From positions 15,414,169 to 15,478,168 of the forward strand of contig NC_087072.1 of NCBI RefSeq assembly GCF_026151205.1: 64,000 nucleotides of DNA, given 5' to 3'. This document shows, piece after piece, positions 1 through 12,363 of the stretch. Both the position numbers and the translations under genes were made by a program. The stretch is from Bolinopsis microptera. Taxonomy: Eukaryota > Ctenophora > Tentaculata > Lobata > Bolinopsidae. The notes under the pieces were generated by a model, which saw only the letters and a program-made list of their open reading frames with translations, was not told the origin of the DNA and did no database searches. Positions within the stretch are counted from its first letter, which is position 1; each line of letters starts with the position of its first letter.

Positions 1-90
<90 letters not shown>
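1..90. repeat. (CT)n microsatellite, cut by window start
   Basis: Uninterrupted CT dinucleotides run from base 1 to about base 90. The tract continues off the left edge, so its full length is unknown. It is the complement type of the long (GA)n tract at 33774-34338. Confidence 0.97.
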
Positions 91-91
<1 letters not shown>

Positions 92-1891
92 TATATATAC
101 ATGTAGTTACTACCGGGCGGGCTATTTATAGCCTCATGTAATGTTAGATAACAGATCCCTCCGCATGGAGTCCAGGCCATGTACACGTGAAACTATCCCC
201 CGGGTCTGACTACATTTTACTTTCTATTTTACGGCAGAAAAATCAGCGTAATTACACTCTTAATAGTGTTGCATATAATAACGCGCTGCGTTCTAAGAGT
301 CTCATCATGGAAGCTTATAGTGAGGTGATCCAGGGAGTGGGTACAAGGCGTGACAAATAAGAGGGAAATAATACAAAAGTTAGCCTGGTCCGTATCTAGT
401 ACATGAGATGATCTAATGTCTAGTATTTATTATAGAGGGTTCATTTTATCTGGTACTAGATATTGATATGGCTATTTGCCAGGATTGTATTAAGTTGGTC
501 CTACATTTCTCATTACACCACCACCACCACTGTATTGTAAACCATCATGTTTAATATTGTGTGTACTGAACGTGTGTGTATAGTGTACAAGGTGTATTAT
601 ATATCATAATACGGTATTGCAGTGTATAGTGGTGGAAGGAATGACGCACAATGGATGTGAACTGTGTGTGACACACAGATACAGTAAAACATCGATTAAT
701 AACCGTTGCACATAAAGTTCGGATTTTCATGCTTTGCGGCAATACAATTACACTGAGCTTAAAATTTTGGACCATCTTATTTCCGCCAATTTTCGATTGT
801 GCCGGTATTAATTTGGTCAGGGGTTCGAAGTTTCACTGTAGATGGTTTATATAGATCCTCGTGTGGGCGCATCTCCTGGGGGTCCCATCTTGATCAATCA
901 CATGTTAGCAGCCACGTGACATCATTATGTAGTGCCATGGTGATGAGTGTTGTTCAGGACTTGTTGCCGTAGCAACGCCGTTCTTCAGACACAAGCCCTG
1001 AGAGCAGCTTTTTCCGAGTCAAATTTATCTTGAAATTTATTGATGGTGACAATTGAGAAGCGTTATATCACAACGGACTTGTGGAGCGAGCAGTGACGAT
1101 AAGAAGATACCGTGATCAGATTGGAACAAATTGTTCGCCTATTTTGAAATTGCATTGTCAATTCTATTCAAAGAAAGTTCTGTCTATTTTTATCACTAAT
1201 ACCCGTACGATCCTCACCAAATATGGTCATATAACCTGAGCATGATGGACATTAAACAGCTTTAAAATTATAACGTTTTTCTCTGGAACCATTTTTGGTT
1301 ATGATCCCTCACATAATCGATCCTTTGGTTGTTTCACTAGAAATGAATGTCTGTCAAATGACGATAGAAACTAATCGCTTTTTACCATAATTCGCGAATG
1401 CAACACAAATTGGGGTTCATGGTTAGAACCTTATTCTTAAGAATTAAAATTTACTATAGCTCATAGTGATTAGTACACTATTATAAAAACCAAATTCATA
1501 TTGGGATATCAAATTTGGTTTATATAGGGCACTATTTAAAATATGTTAAATAGAGAACTAAACAATTAGGACTGTGAGCTCAGTGAGGATGACGTTGATT
1601 TGGCTCAACAGGAGATGTGTTTAACAGAGTCACAACTCACATACCAGTTTTATGTTTTTATTTATCCGTAGCGAGCTGCTACATCAGCCACATTTCATTA
1701 ATACGGCCATAGACCAATATATTATTGCTATGGATGGGCCCTAAAATGAATTGGGGACTGGGTAGTGTGTACGAAAAGTAAATGATATATCATTATCCAT
1801 TGAATTCTGAATAGATTGCTTGTAGTGGATTATTAAGTGAAAAACTTAATGAAAACACGATGTTTGTTTCTTCAACATGGATTCATTTCAG
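91..1891. other. Non-coding sequence upstream of the first visible G-alpha exon
   Basis: I see no convincing coding exon, RNA gene or repeat here. By position it is probably intron of the Gs alpha gene, because the exon at 1892 begins in phase 1 after a good acceptor. The expected preceding exon encoding the switch I region was looked for and not found. Confidence 0.5.
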
Positions 1892-4800
1892 TATGTTCGA
1901 TGTGGGAGGCCAGCGGGACGAGAGGAGAAAGTGGATCCAAGTATTTAACGACGTCACCGCTATAATATTCGTGGTGGCTTGTTCTAGCTATAACATGGTC
2001 CTCAGAGAGGATCCGTCCCAGGTAAGAGTGTTTTAATTTCTCTTCTAAACTATTTCACCATCACCAGGTTATTTACCGTCTTCATATACCTCTGATGGGC
2101 ATCTGAAAAATTGTGCAATTTCTGTAACCCCACGACGTGCAAATTGGACTGAAATTTGTGACGCTTTAAATATAGAACAATATATCATCAAGTATATTGA
2201 GGATCCGTTTATAGACTTAATATGGAAGTGCGGGGTAGGTTATCCGTTTAGATCGTTTATACGTAGCAGGGTGTGGTAGTGAGGTACAAGTTCACTTACC
2301 CCGTATTGGTAAGTTTCAACATTGCCAAATTTCATAGTGGGCGGAATTAGAAATGATAATGAGACGCGTGGTTTCTTGGCATGTGAAATACATACTAAAT
2401 AGGGTAGAATATCTGCGTTATACGATCAAAACTAAATAGAGTTGTGAAGGGGTGGGGTATGTGTCGCTATTTCGTGAATTACTTATTTTGTTCACTAGGT
2501 AATGAATACATTGCGAAACTAGAAGTTAATGGCGAAAATTTCGATGATATTTTTAAAATTCAGAAATGTCACGAACAGTTAATTATATGATGAAATGAAA
2601 TGAAATGAAATAAAGCATTTATATCCCGCTTATATCAACAACCAATATTATTAAAAACAAAAATTGCCGACTTCAAAGCGGCTGGCGTGGTGACAAAAGT
2701 GATAATTTAAACTCCAGAATGCATGTATATTGGGCATTAAATGTAAAGTGTAAAATGGCCAAAGAAATATGTAATATCTATATTATTGAATAAGAAATAA
2801 ACTATTATATCTCACTCATCTATCTCACAAATTTTTTTTGTAGGATTTTCCGTGACCTTCTTCTTCAAATCTAGAACCAGCTGTTTATGTACTGCACGCT
2901 CCTCCGGTGACCGATCCGGTGAAATAAAGACAGTTTTGAAACACTGAGACAGTCTAAGTTCTTTAGCTTTGATCAGTATCTGATGAACGGTCAACGGTGC
3001 TGGAGCTTCCAAATGATACTTTAACAGCTCTATATTTGTCAGCAGCTTTATTCCCAATTCGAGCAGCTTCAAAACGTGGCTTCTCTGCCATTTGTTCAAA
3101 CACGTCGCAAATTTTATCAGCAAGTTTCTCACCTGCATCCTCCTTGAGACCAAAAATCAACACATTTCTGCTGCGATCCTCTTCAGCTACCACATTCTGA
3201 ACTACTTTCTTAAAGTTCTCTGCCGTGAAAGTGGAGGCAGAGCTGTGGGAATGTTTTGACACAGCAGCACTGTCAAGACTTAATCTCAGCTTGAACAGTA
3301 TTTTCTACAGCGGTTTTAACAGTTCTCTGGACTGAATCTAGCTCTTTAGTCTTTATGTCCAAGAGTTCAGCTTGCAACTGAATAACTGATTTCTGAGCAT
3401 TAATCATGTCACTTCTCATTTCCTCCAGTTTTATTGTCGCTTTTCGAAAGCATTCCTTATATCCAACAATTCCCTTAAAGGCATCAAAAAGGTGCTTTAC
3501 TAAAACGTCCTTGTTTGGTTTCTTGAACTTGTCTAATGTAATATGACTATCTTCATCACAGTTTATTGTCTTCATCACTTTCTCAGCCCAACAACCAAGA
3601 TCATTAGCAGAATCAGCAACATGTCCATATATTTACATGACCACATTGTAGAGTCCACATTTCCCATAATGTACTCAGAATTGTATAGCACCAGACACAA
3701 ACTAGCAGCTAAGTCGTCGTTAAATTGTAGCGATAAGAGATGGGATAAGAGAGCTCAATAATCAACGCGTAACAAAACTACACTAACAAATGATGAAGAA
3801 AGTGGGGAAAAAAACAAATGATGATGAAAATCTAAAATATATGGCTACATTCTACAATGAGCATTTTAATAACAATATTAATTCAATCCTATAATGTGCC
3901 ATGTAATAATATTAAAACCGTTATATTTATCTACTTAACAAACTTCTTATCGGTCATGTAATCCGGAAAATGTGTTGCTGTTAATACATAAGCAGCGTTA
4001 TCAACCCAGTTATAATAACAAATTTGAAAATTGGGGGACCAAATTTTTAATTGTCTATCCATCACAATCTGATGAGTCAGTTGTTACTGGTGACACTTAT
4101 CCTAGTATGCCCTATATGATGCGGTAAAAGTGGTCTGGGCTTCTTTTCCTTTTTCTTATTAGTAAATTATAGAGTTTTATCTGAACCGAAGAAATTGTAC
4201 CATGCTGAATAGATGTGATATTATGGGATTAATACCATTCAAAATATGAAAATATCTTATAATTGAAGGAACTACAAAGCGCTAAATCTTTTAATACAAC
4301 GACAAATTTCGAGTCAGAATCATGAATTTTATTGATCTCGCCATTTCAATCATGGTCGAGTTCAGCAGCCAATCTTGTAGATCCTCAGACAAGTGTCTAG
4401 ATCAAAGCTAAATAATGGATTGAAACTGGCCTAAAACATTTATTCTAACCGGTTTAATTTAGGCGTGAAAACATAACTGTAACTCTTATTTTTCGTTATT
4501 TTCATAACACGGTTGAGTTTAAAATCAATGAATTGGATTATAATCCGGTACCTGTGATTTTCAAACCATCAGCCTAATGCATGAACTGTCTGCTGATGCC
4601 TTGGAATGTTGCCAAAACTTTTTTTGGAGATGATTATGATTATATGTAGCATTGTATTTCCATTTCATAGTCGTCACAATTTGGATGCGTTCAAGGACTG
4701 AGAGATATCGTTTCAAAAAATAACCCGGTTTCATTTCAGAACCGTTTACGAGAAGCGCTCTCTCTATTCGAAAATATTTGGAACAACAGGTATTATTAAC

Positions 4801-5811
4801 AAATGCTTATCATAGCACTTCCGTTTGCTGCGCACTTGGCAATGTTTCTTTATCTTTTATTTTAGTTCGCTGAGCAGTAGAGACGGTCCGAATATTCGAA
4901 AATAGAGATGTATTAGACGTCAAACGCAGCACATAGTAACCTATACTAAGCTTATGCATAACTTTCGCGCGCACGTGTGAATATATTGCTTGATTGGATT
5001 CTTGTCAATCGAAATCGGCCAGAATCGAAATGATCATGATATGATGGACAATGATCCTAATCGGGAGGGAAAGAAACAACAATAGGGAACGTTGAGAATC
5101 CAGATCCCATTCATGATAGTTTCTTTGTTGTTTTAATTTGCTACAAAACTTGCTAAGCTTTAGTAATCTCAATATATTACCAGGTGGTTGCGCCAGATAT
5201 CTGTAATATTGTTCCTCAACAAACAAGACTTGCTATATGAGAAGATAATGAGTGGTAAATCTAGGCTAGAAGACTATTTTTCTAACTTTGCCAGCTACCC
5301 CATGCCATCTGAAAATGCCTCCAGAAGTAAGTTACCCGCTTATTTCTTGTGAATTTAAAATTTGCTGCAATTTTCCTATATCCTTTTGACAGAAAATTAT
5401 CATAATTTACTCTGCAACTAAAGAAGGTCTAAATTTATTTTTTATTGTACATATTTTCAGTTAAAGGCGCTGACCATGAGGATGAAATGTTCATTCGAGC
5501 AAAACATTTCTTAAGAGACGAGTTTCTTGTGAGTATACTTCCACTTCCAATAATTCCCTTAATATCGGTCTTTAGCACTGTATTCTGTATTCTCGTTCCC
5601 TCTCCATATTACTAACTTTTTCTCTGCTTTTTACCCAATTAACTGACCTTGCGCCCTCCCACAGCATATCAGCACGGCTTCCGGAGAGGGCAGACATTAT
5701 TGTTATCCTCACTTTACCACGGCTGTGGACACTAAGAACATAGAACGGGTATTTGCGGATTGTCGGGACATTATTCAGCGAATACACCTGCGACAATACG
5801 AACTACTGTGA
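1892..5811 (+). CDS. GNAS: Heterotrimeric G protein alpha subunit, Gs class (3' exons only)
   Basis: Stimulatory G-protein alpha subunit, the GTPase that couples receptors to adenylyl cyclase at the plasma membrane. Five coding exons are visible: 1892-2021, 4740-4789, 5184-5326, 5461-5528 and 5665-5811, all with GT-AG borders and matching phases. In order they encode switch II ([14 protein letters not shown]), the NRLREAL...IWNN helix, the guanine-specificity motif FLNKQDLL, the Gs-type insertion before [11 protein letters not shown], and [23 protein letters not shown] ending IHLRQYELL and TGA. The RQYELL tail is diagnostic of Gs. The usual TCAV guanine-contact motif reads TTAV here. Switch I, the P-loop and the N-terminal helix lie off the left edge or were missed, so the gene is partial. 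The 2.7-kb intron 2022-4739 carries a broken LINE. Confidence 0.95.
2583..3650 (-). pseudogene. Broken LINE ORF1 with LINE-like 3' tail
   Basis: On the minus strand three overlapping reading frames (about 3650-3273, 3262-2963 and 3020-2812) join into one ORF1-like protein with two frameshifts. It has a coiled-coil-like stretch rich in E, K and Q. This is followed by an RRM-like block typical of LINE ORF1 ([10 protein letters not shown], later RAVKVSF) and then [20 protein letters not shown] and EERAVHKQL, ending at a TGA. About 230 bp after the stop the sequence ends in a repeated ATTTC tail (2583-2610). There is no reverse transcriptase between ORF1 and the tail, so this copy is internally deleted or comes from a non-autonomous derivative. 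It sits antisense in a Gs alpha intron. Confidence 0.7.
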
Positions 5812-8499
5812 GGCCGGGCTACACTCACCCGGCCGGTACCAGTAACTTGTAACATAGTGTATAAAGTAACGGTAGTTCGCATATCATGTGGGATTGCCGA
5901 CAGCAAACAAAGATTTCAGTGGAAATGATATAGCAGCCATTAGAACCAAACACCCGGCAGCAGTAGCTGTGAGGCGAGTGAGCTTGTCTGTCGTGTCGGG
6001 GGTCTGTGTGACGTAATACGTTGAGCTGTGACGTCACCACACTTTCTAGGAGAGAACAGCGTTGCCTGGCAACAGACTAATGTTGTACACTGTTAAATGT
6101 ACAATGTTTCTTAGTATAATATGTACACAATTGTAGATTGTTATCAGTTTATGTTGGTAACATACGTATACAGTTTAAATGTTTACTATTAACATCTTTC
6201 TTAATTTGTTTTCTTACATTAATTAAGTAATTAAGTATAATTAAAACCTAACCGTCAGACACCCAGTGCCTAATTTCGTTGTTATAATTTTAAGGGATTT
6301 TATTTTAACTTAACTGCCTGGACCAGAATTTGTAATGATTGTTGAAAATTTTCCTCGATTTCATATCACAGGAGAATTTGGACGGAATTTTGGTTGCTAG
6401 GTGTATTTTGATGGTCCTAGTTTTCAATTAATAGCTAATATAAATGGTTTTCACCTGACACATACAACACCATATATGGGCATGTTTTGGATTTCAACAG
6501 GATCATCTACCCAAATTGACCCCGGTTATGAAAACGCGAAACTTTTGCAAATCTTCAACCGTACATTACATCGTGTCGTTGTTCGTAGATGATCCTTATT
6601 AAGGGAAACACTTCTTGCCTTCAAACACTAGTTCTTTCATAAGGGATGGTACGCTAATTGTTTTTATGTTTTATTTTTAGTTTAAAGATTTTATGTAGAC
6701 TATTTAATTATTAAATGACCTGGCTACTCGAGATCATCACAAATTTAACACATAATACGATTTTAATGTGACACTTTTTGATTGACTTGTGCTGTTAATG
6801 CCAATGCTCGCAAGATGCCTAATGATTGCATTCCTGATGCGATATAAGTTTAAAAGGAGAGGAGTATGGGGCTCTTGTTGTGATATCGAATGACTAGGAC
6901 TGGCTTCTACATCGATAACATAGTTTCAGTTCTCGGGCTCACTCAATTTTATTCACTATTTAACTTCTCTGCCCCCGATATACAATTCATAGCTTAGTCT
7001 GGTCAATTTCATTTCATTTCATCTTCATGGAAACGCTTTGCACTTACCCAATTCTCTTCACGGTTGATCAATGATCATGCATCAAGAGAAACTTCCCCAA
7101 CTTCTACTGATGATGCACCATGCTTTTGACTTCACATTATCCATCAACTTAACGTGCTATCCTGTGAACCATTGCCAATTTTTGTCAACCACCAGGCCCG
7201 TTTTAAGAAACTGGATGCAAACTTACGTAATATGAGTCTTATTGTTCAGAGAGATGTTTCCGTTGTAAAGTGTGGTGTGAGTTTAAGGGTAGTAATGCTA
7301 GCATTAGGATTAGAATTAGTATTATATTTGATACGCAGAATCTTGATTTTCTTTGTCCCTCTAGTCATGCAGTGCAGTACTATACCTGCCATTAGACGTA
7401 TAATAAATTTTTGTTAATTCTTTAAAGTTCAATGACAGATTTCAATACTTACGATGATTTTCAATTGTCTCCTTACCAAATTCAATTACCTGCAAATCTT
7501 AATCGTAAATATAACTTGAAAACATACTCAAAGGGCTCAAATCACACTACTGTAACTGGACGGTATCGCGATTCGCGGGTGAGGTTTTTAAAATCGAGAA
7601 TTTTGAAGTTTGACTTCGACTGAGTGATTTACCCACACTTAGCTCGTACTATAGTTCGGTATTCACTGCGGTAGTTCGACCCGTTAAGTGACAAGAGATC
7701 ACATTTGTTTAAATTCCGTTCACGACACAAATTATCTATCCAGGATATAATTCCTTGCCTTATATCATTTACATGTATTCCTACATGACGCGTGCGGCTA
7801 TCAGTACACAAGTCTCGCAGATATATAGTGATAGTCCAAGAAGGGTGGAACAAAACGGATTCAGGGTTGTCTAACTACATCATAGTCATGTTCATACCTC
7901 TCGTTTACAGCTATACCGTCCAGTTTGCGGTAACTAACTTGACATGTGCTGCATTTCATTTTGCAGTATTATATAGAATCAAATTAAATGCCAAACAATT
8001 GACAATGTGAATGACACGCGTAATACGTATAGTACCTATCATTTGCGTTGCAGACAATTCTGTAACAGGTGCACCCATCACCTGCTTTGCCAATTCTATA
8101 AGGTATAACTATAATTGCAATAAGGAAGTTGGCCTAATTTGACTTTTGAGTTTCAGCTAGTTAATAGGATTTTGAATAGTCACACTTAACTAGTTCATAG
8201 TTATCTAGGGCCACCTATATAACGAATTAAAGTAATACAAGTCACGCAATAGTCGAGTGTTTACGAACATTAAACCTTGGGGTCCGGTCCCCAAGTTAAA
8301 AGTTGTTAGTTTAGTCGTTTGGCCGGCCTCCATAATTAATTTTGCGCAACGCTAAATATGTAGTTTATGGCCTGATTTACCTAGCTCGCCAGCCACCACA
8401 CCCTCTGTATCACGTCGTGGGCTCTTACTAATTCGCTCGCCCAAAAATTTCACGTGACTTTGGTTTTTATGGTTTTGCAGCCGTACAAAACGGTTTTAC
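5812..8499. other. Gs alpha 3' UTR and intergenic DNA
   Basis: After the Gs alpha stop codon I see AT-rich DNA with several short open frames and no recognisable domain, splice pattern or RNA gene. A short ATTTC run near 7009-7022 could be the end of a decayed retroelement, but nothing upstream supports that. Confidence 0.5.
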
Positions 8500-10200
8500 A
8501 TGATGCTACGTCATGGGGGGTGATTCGGAATCAGCGTCCAAAAATACACTTACATGTGTCATGTAGCTAGAAAGCTTCCCAGCAAACCCTACCTTGGAGC
8601 GCTTCGACGCGCCGCGCAAACTAGCATTCTTGCAACAATCTGACAAGATCGTTGCCCTGCTTCGCAGAGCAACGATCTGGAATGTGGAAGGGTTGACACC
8701 GTCAATCAAACCCTACCGGCTAGGCTGGGGTAAATCTCCAAAAGTAAAATAAATAGAACCTTCCGGTTTTCAACGAAATTTCCGTCTCGTAAATTTATTA
8801 CGGGCGGCGCTCAGCCTGTCATTCCGCCTAATCTCTATTCATATGTTTATAAACATAATCAATAATAGCCTGAGGTCCCCAGGTAATAGCTAACGGCTAA
8901 CCTGGAGAGCTTTTGTGTTCATGAAAAATGACGCAATGACTTGACGGATGTTACTCGTCTAAATTTTGTCGAAGTAGCGCGCTCCGCATTTAATTGACGA
9001 TGTCAATTCATGGCAGCTCGGCGCGGCACCGTAGCGCATCTCGCCGATCTAGCTGTCGCTGTGAGAAGCCTAATTAAGTGCGCGGCGCGGCACAGTAACG
9101 CATCGCGCTACAAGCTCCGCATTTCTTGGAGGACTTCGCCGCTTCGACGCGCCGCGCAAACTAGCATTCTTGCTTCGCATCGAAGCATCGTCGACGATCG
9201 TTGCTCTGCTTCGCAGAGCAACGATCTCGACGGATTGACATCGTCAATCAACGCATTTCTTTTCGAAATGTTTAGCCCGATGTTTTAGCAGCTCGGCGAA
9301 GCCCAATTAAATGGTGCATTTTGCCGATCTACGGAAGAGAAGATGAAACCCTACCGGCTGGGGTATATCTCCAAAAGTAAAATAAATAGAACCATCCGGC
9401 CTTTTCAACAAAATTTCCGGCTCGTAAATTTAAAGTACGCTCCCCAGGAGCCAAATTTGAGACAACTTAGATTCTGAATTAAACTTGACCATTGTTAACG
9501 GTCTGACCCGGCGCGCGCTACTTCGTAGCACTTGCAATTTCGAGAAGAAAGCGGCGCGCGCTACTTCGAAGAAATTTAGACGAGTAACATCCGTCAAAAT
9601 TAAACCGAAAAGTTTTATTTGGGCTAAATAAAAGATCACAGCTTTTAAACTTTGCAAAGTAATGTCGTTGTCATGACTACTGGCTAAATGCAGCGCGTGC
9701 GAAAGGTAAACTTGACGTGACGCGCGACGACAAACGTGCTGTTGAAAATCGATAACCTCTAGCGAGCCCAGCAGGCGGTAAGGTTTCCTGGGTATGCGCG
9801 GCGCGGCCCAGCTAGTAGTGCGAGAAGATGCGCGGCGCGGCTCAGTAGTGCTTCGCGCTACAACATACAAATTTTGACCGTTCTGTGTATGTACTGTACA
9901 TTTGTAAATGCTGTTTTTGGTTTCAATGGTAAGTCTTTTAAGTTAAGTTGCACAAATTTGTACTTCAAATCTTTAAATTATCATCAACTTTAACTTTAAA
10001 TATTTGTCATTAAAAATGTACACAGAACCGTTCAAATCTAATCTTATGATTGCCCCATTTCTTTCTATAATAATTATTAATATTAATGGACGATGTCAAT
10101 TCATCGCAGCTTGGCGAGGCCATAGGCCCAGTAGCTCATCTCGCCGATGGTTGCGAGAAGCATAATTGAGTGCGCGGCATTGTACATGACAATTGCGATC
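8500..10200. repeat. GC-rich repeat island with direct repeats and palindromes
   Basis: A compositionally odd island in AT-rich surroundings. A direct repeat containing CCCTACCGGCT and CCAAAAGTAAAATAAATAGA occurs at about 8702-8812 and 9346-9436. The phrase GACGCGCCGCGCAAACTAGC occurs at about 8604 and 9147. A 31-bp near-perfect or perfect palindrome occurs at 8647-8677 and 9196-9226. GCGCGGC/GCGCGCTACTTCG words recur from about 9020 to 9860, and a diverged copy of the 9000-9100 block lies at about 10088-10190. No coding capacity is credible. It looks like decayed tandem or nested mobile DNA of unknown class. Confidence 0.65.
9196..9226. repeat. Perfect 14-bp-arm palindrome with TTC loop
   Basis: GATCGTTGCTCTGC at 9196-9209 is followed by TTC and by its exact reverse complement at 9213-9226. 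A second copy at 8647-8677 has one mismatch. Confidence 0.9.
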
Positions 10201-10466
10201 CCCAAATAATTTATTATTTGCAATTTAATTTGATACAAGTCTGAAGTCGTTTTTATTTCGTGAAAAATAAAATTGCAACATCAAACATGTGGCATAATTT
10301 TAAATAAAAAATTAAGTAGCGACAATTTTAAAATGCGTTGAACATATTAATAAATGTTATCATTATCAAAAACATAAATTGACAATGAAGGAAAATGATT
10401 GCCACGCCGCACACAACAGAATCATTTTAGAATCGAGTGCTATCACTGTATTCTCGGAATCTCCAA

Positions 10467-10619
10467 ATCAAATCAAATCAAAATATAATGACACAAACAT
10501 CATCACACATCATCAAAAATATATCTACTAAAGTTTAAAAATTATCTTAAATCTATTGGCCTAGACAACCAAGTTAAAATGAATATAATTTACATACTTT
10601 CCAATAAATTATTTACACA
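10467..10619 (-). mobile_element. 3' end of a LINE-like element, 5' truncated
   Basis: The reverse complement of this stretch matches the + strand at about 24984-25110 almost base for base (shared phrases such as AGGCCAATAGATTTAAGATA). Both copies end in a repeated TGATT/ATTTG tail. The tail in this copy is at 10467-10487. The match stops at about 10619, where a different retroelement fragment begins. Confidence 0.75.
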
Positions 10620-11802
10620 GATGGAAGTTTGTTCAAAGGACTGTGCCCCACATCTCTGAAGCCATGGAGCCGCTAGAACATGAGATAAGACAAAAGCTCC
10701 TGCCAAAGATGCTGGGCAGGGAGATCTCAGACTTAGAAAGAGACGTGTTAAGTCTACTAATAAGATTGGGAGGATTGGGCATTGGTAAACCCCACGAAGA
10801 ATGCCACTCTGAGTATACAGCCTCAAAGCTACTCACCACTGAGCTAACAAAAGCAATAGTGGACCAACAGCTACAGGAAGTTTACACTGCATCCAGTAAC
10901 CTCACCAAATCGGGGAAAGAAATGATCAAAACATTGAAGAATTCCGAGCTCCAAGCCAAGTTTATTGCTATAGCTGAAAGATGTGGCACCTCCTCTAAGA
11001 GAGCATTACTAGCAGCAAGAGAAAAGGGAGCGTCCAGTTGGCTTAACACATTGCCACTTCAGCAGTATGGCTACACTCTGAACAAAGAGGAGTTTCGAGA
11101 CAGTGTCTGCTTACGCTACAGTTGGTGGATACCAAACACTCCCATCACCTGTGGATGTGGGAAAACAAGTGATCTTGACCACCTTCTCACCTGTAAGCTA
11201 GGGGGCTACGTGATAATGACCCACAACAACATCAGAGACACAATGGCAAATCTCCTTCGTGAGGTATGTCATGATGTAAAAGTTGAACCCCAGCTACAGA
11301 AGGTAAATGAGGGTGACTGCCTCAACCCCAAGACTATAACAGGTGACCAAGCTCGGCTTGATGTATCTGCTAGAGGAGTTTGGACTCCATTTGATAAGAC
11401 CTTTCTTGACATAAGGGTTTCACACCCCAATTGCTTATCAAACAGGACAAAAACTCTTCAAGAAGTATACGAAGAGAACGAGAAGGAGAAGAAGGACGAG
11501 TACTTGGAGAGAGTGTTGAATGTGGAGAAGGCTACCTTCACCCCGGCTGTATTCCTCACATCTGGAGGAATGTCTAAAGAGTGTAAGCAGTTCGTCAACA
11601 GAGTAGCAGACCTCATTGCAAGAAAAAGGAAGGAAAGATACTGCGATGTAGTAAGACACGTGAGAATAGGATAAGATTTGCAATGTTGAGAACAACTCTT
11701 ATTGCTCTACGAGGGTACCGAGGAAAGAAGGTGGACACCAAACGTGAGATTCAGCTATCAGAAGTTTCATACAACCTCATCCCTGCCCCTATAATGGAGT
11801 AG
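10620..11802 (+). pseudogene. C-terminal part of a retroelement with CCHC finger and endonuclease-like domain (copy 1)
   Basis: The open frame ends at a TAA at 11672-11674. It opens with WKFVQRTVPHISEAMEPLEH, contains LGGLGI, and carries a zinc-binding pattern CGCGKTSDLDHLLTCKLGG. This is followed by a THNNIRD motif and ARLDVSARG...FDKTFLDIRVSHPN, which resemble the RHN and D...D/E residues of the restriction-like endonuclease of R2-type non-LTR elements. Then comes a conserved EKEKKDEYLERV...TSGGM block. The usual tail (LRTTLIALRG...NLIPAP, to the TAG at 11800-11802) continues in a different frame after 11674, so the copy is frameshifted. The reverse transcriptase is missing at the 5' end. 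A related copy lies at 25359-26320. Confidence 0.75.
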
Positions 11803-12363
11803 ATCATGTGTTTTGTTAAAATGTTTTTGAAAAATTTATTGGTAGCAATGAATTGTGCTCTGCCAATTGCAACACTTAAAATTTTATTGTGCTCTGCCAA
11901 TTGCATCACTTGATTTAATTGAATGTATATATACTGTTTGACACAATTATTTATTAAAAGATACCCCTTTATCATAAATGCTTGATGAGTGTTTGTTGGG
12001 TCATGGGTGGATTCTTAAATTGCTTGTTTCAGTAATGTGAGCATTCAAATTGTCAAGTTGAGGGATTTTAATTTCCAATATTATGCTACATTAAATATTA
12101 CAAAGAGGGTTTTTTGCAAATTGTACCCTGATTTTTTCTGTTTTGTTAGATTAGTTGTTAGGTGTTAGTATAGTGGTGTCTACTCTAGCCTTGTGGCTGG
12201 AAAGTACCATTGCTGGAATGTGTGACCATTATTTGACTATTTATTATATCTATTATATAAATGTGGTTTAATTTGTTTTTAAAGTCACTCAAACGAATGT
12301 ACGGTTTTTGATTTTTAAAAAATTGGTTTCTATGTTATTGTGGGTTTCTTACCAGCTGGACAA
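11803..12363. other. AT-rich non-coding DNA
   Basis: Probably the 3' UTR of the preceding retroelement fragment followed by intergenic DNA. An imperfect local duplication containing TTGTGCTCTGCCAATTGCA occurs near 11850-11910. No gene is seen. Confidence 0.5.

Noticed and set aside
9430..9870. 146-codon minus-strand open frame
   Set aside because: It lies across GC-rich repeats with no recognisable domain and no conservation between repeat copies.
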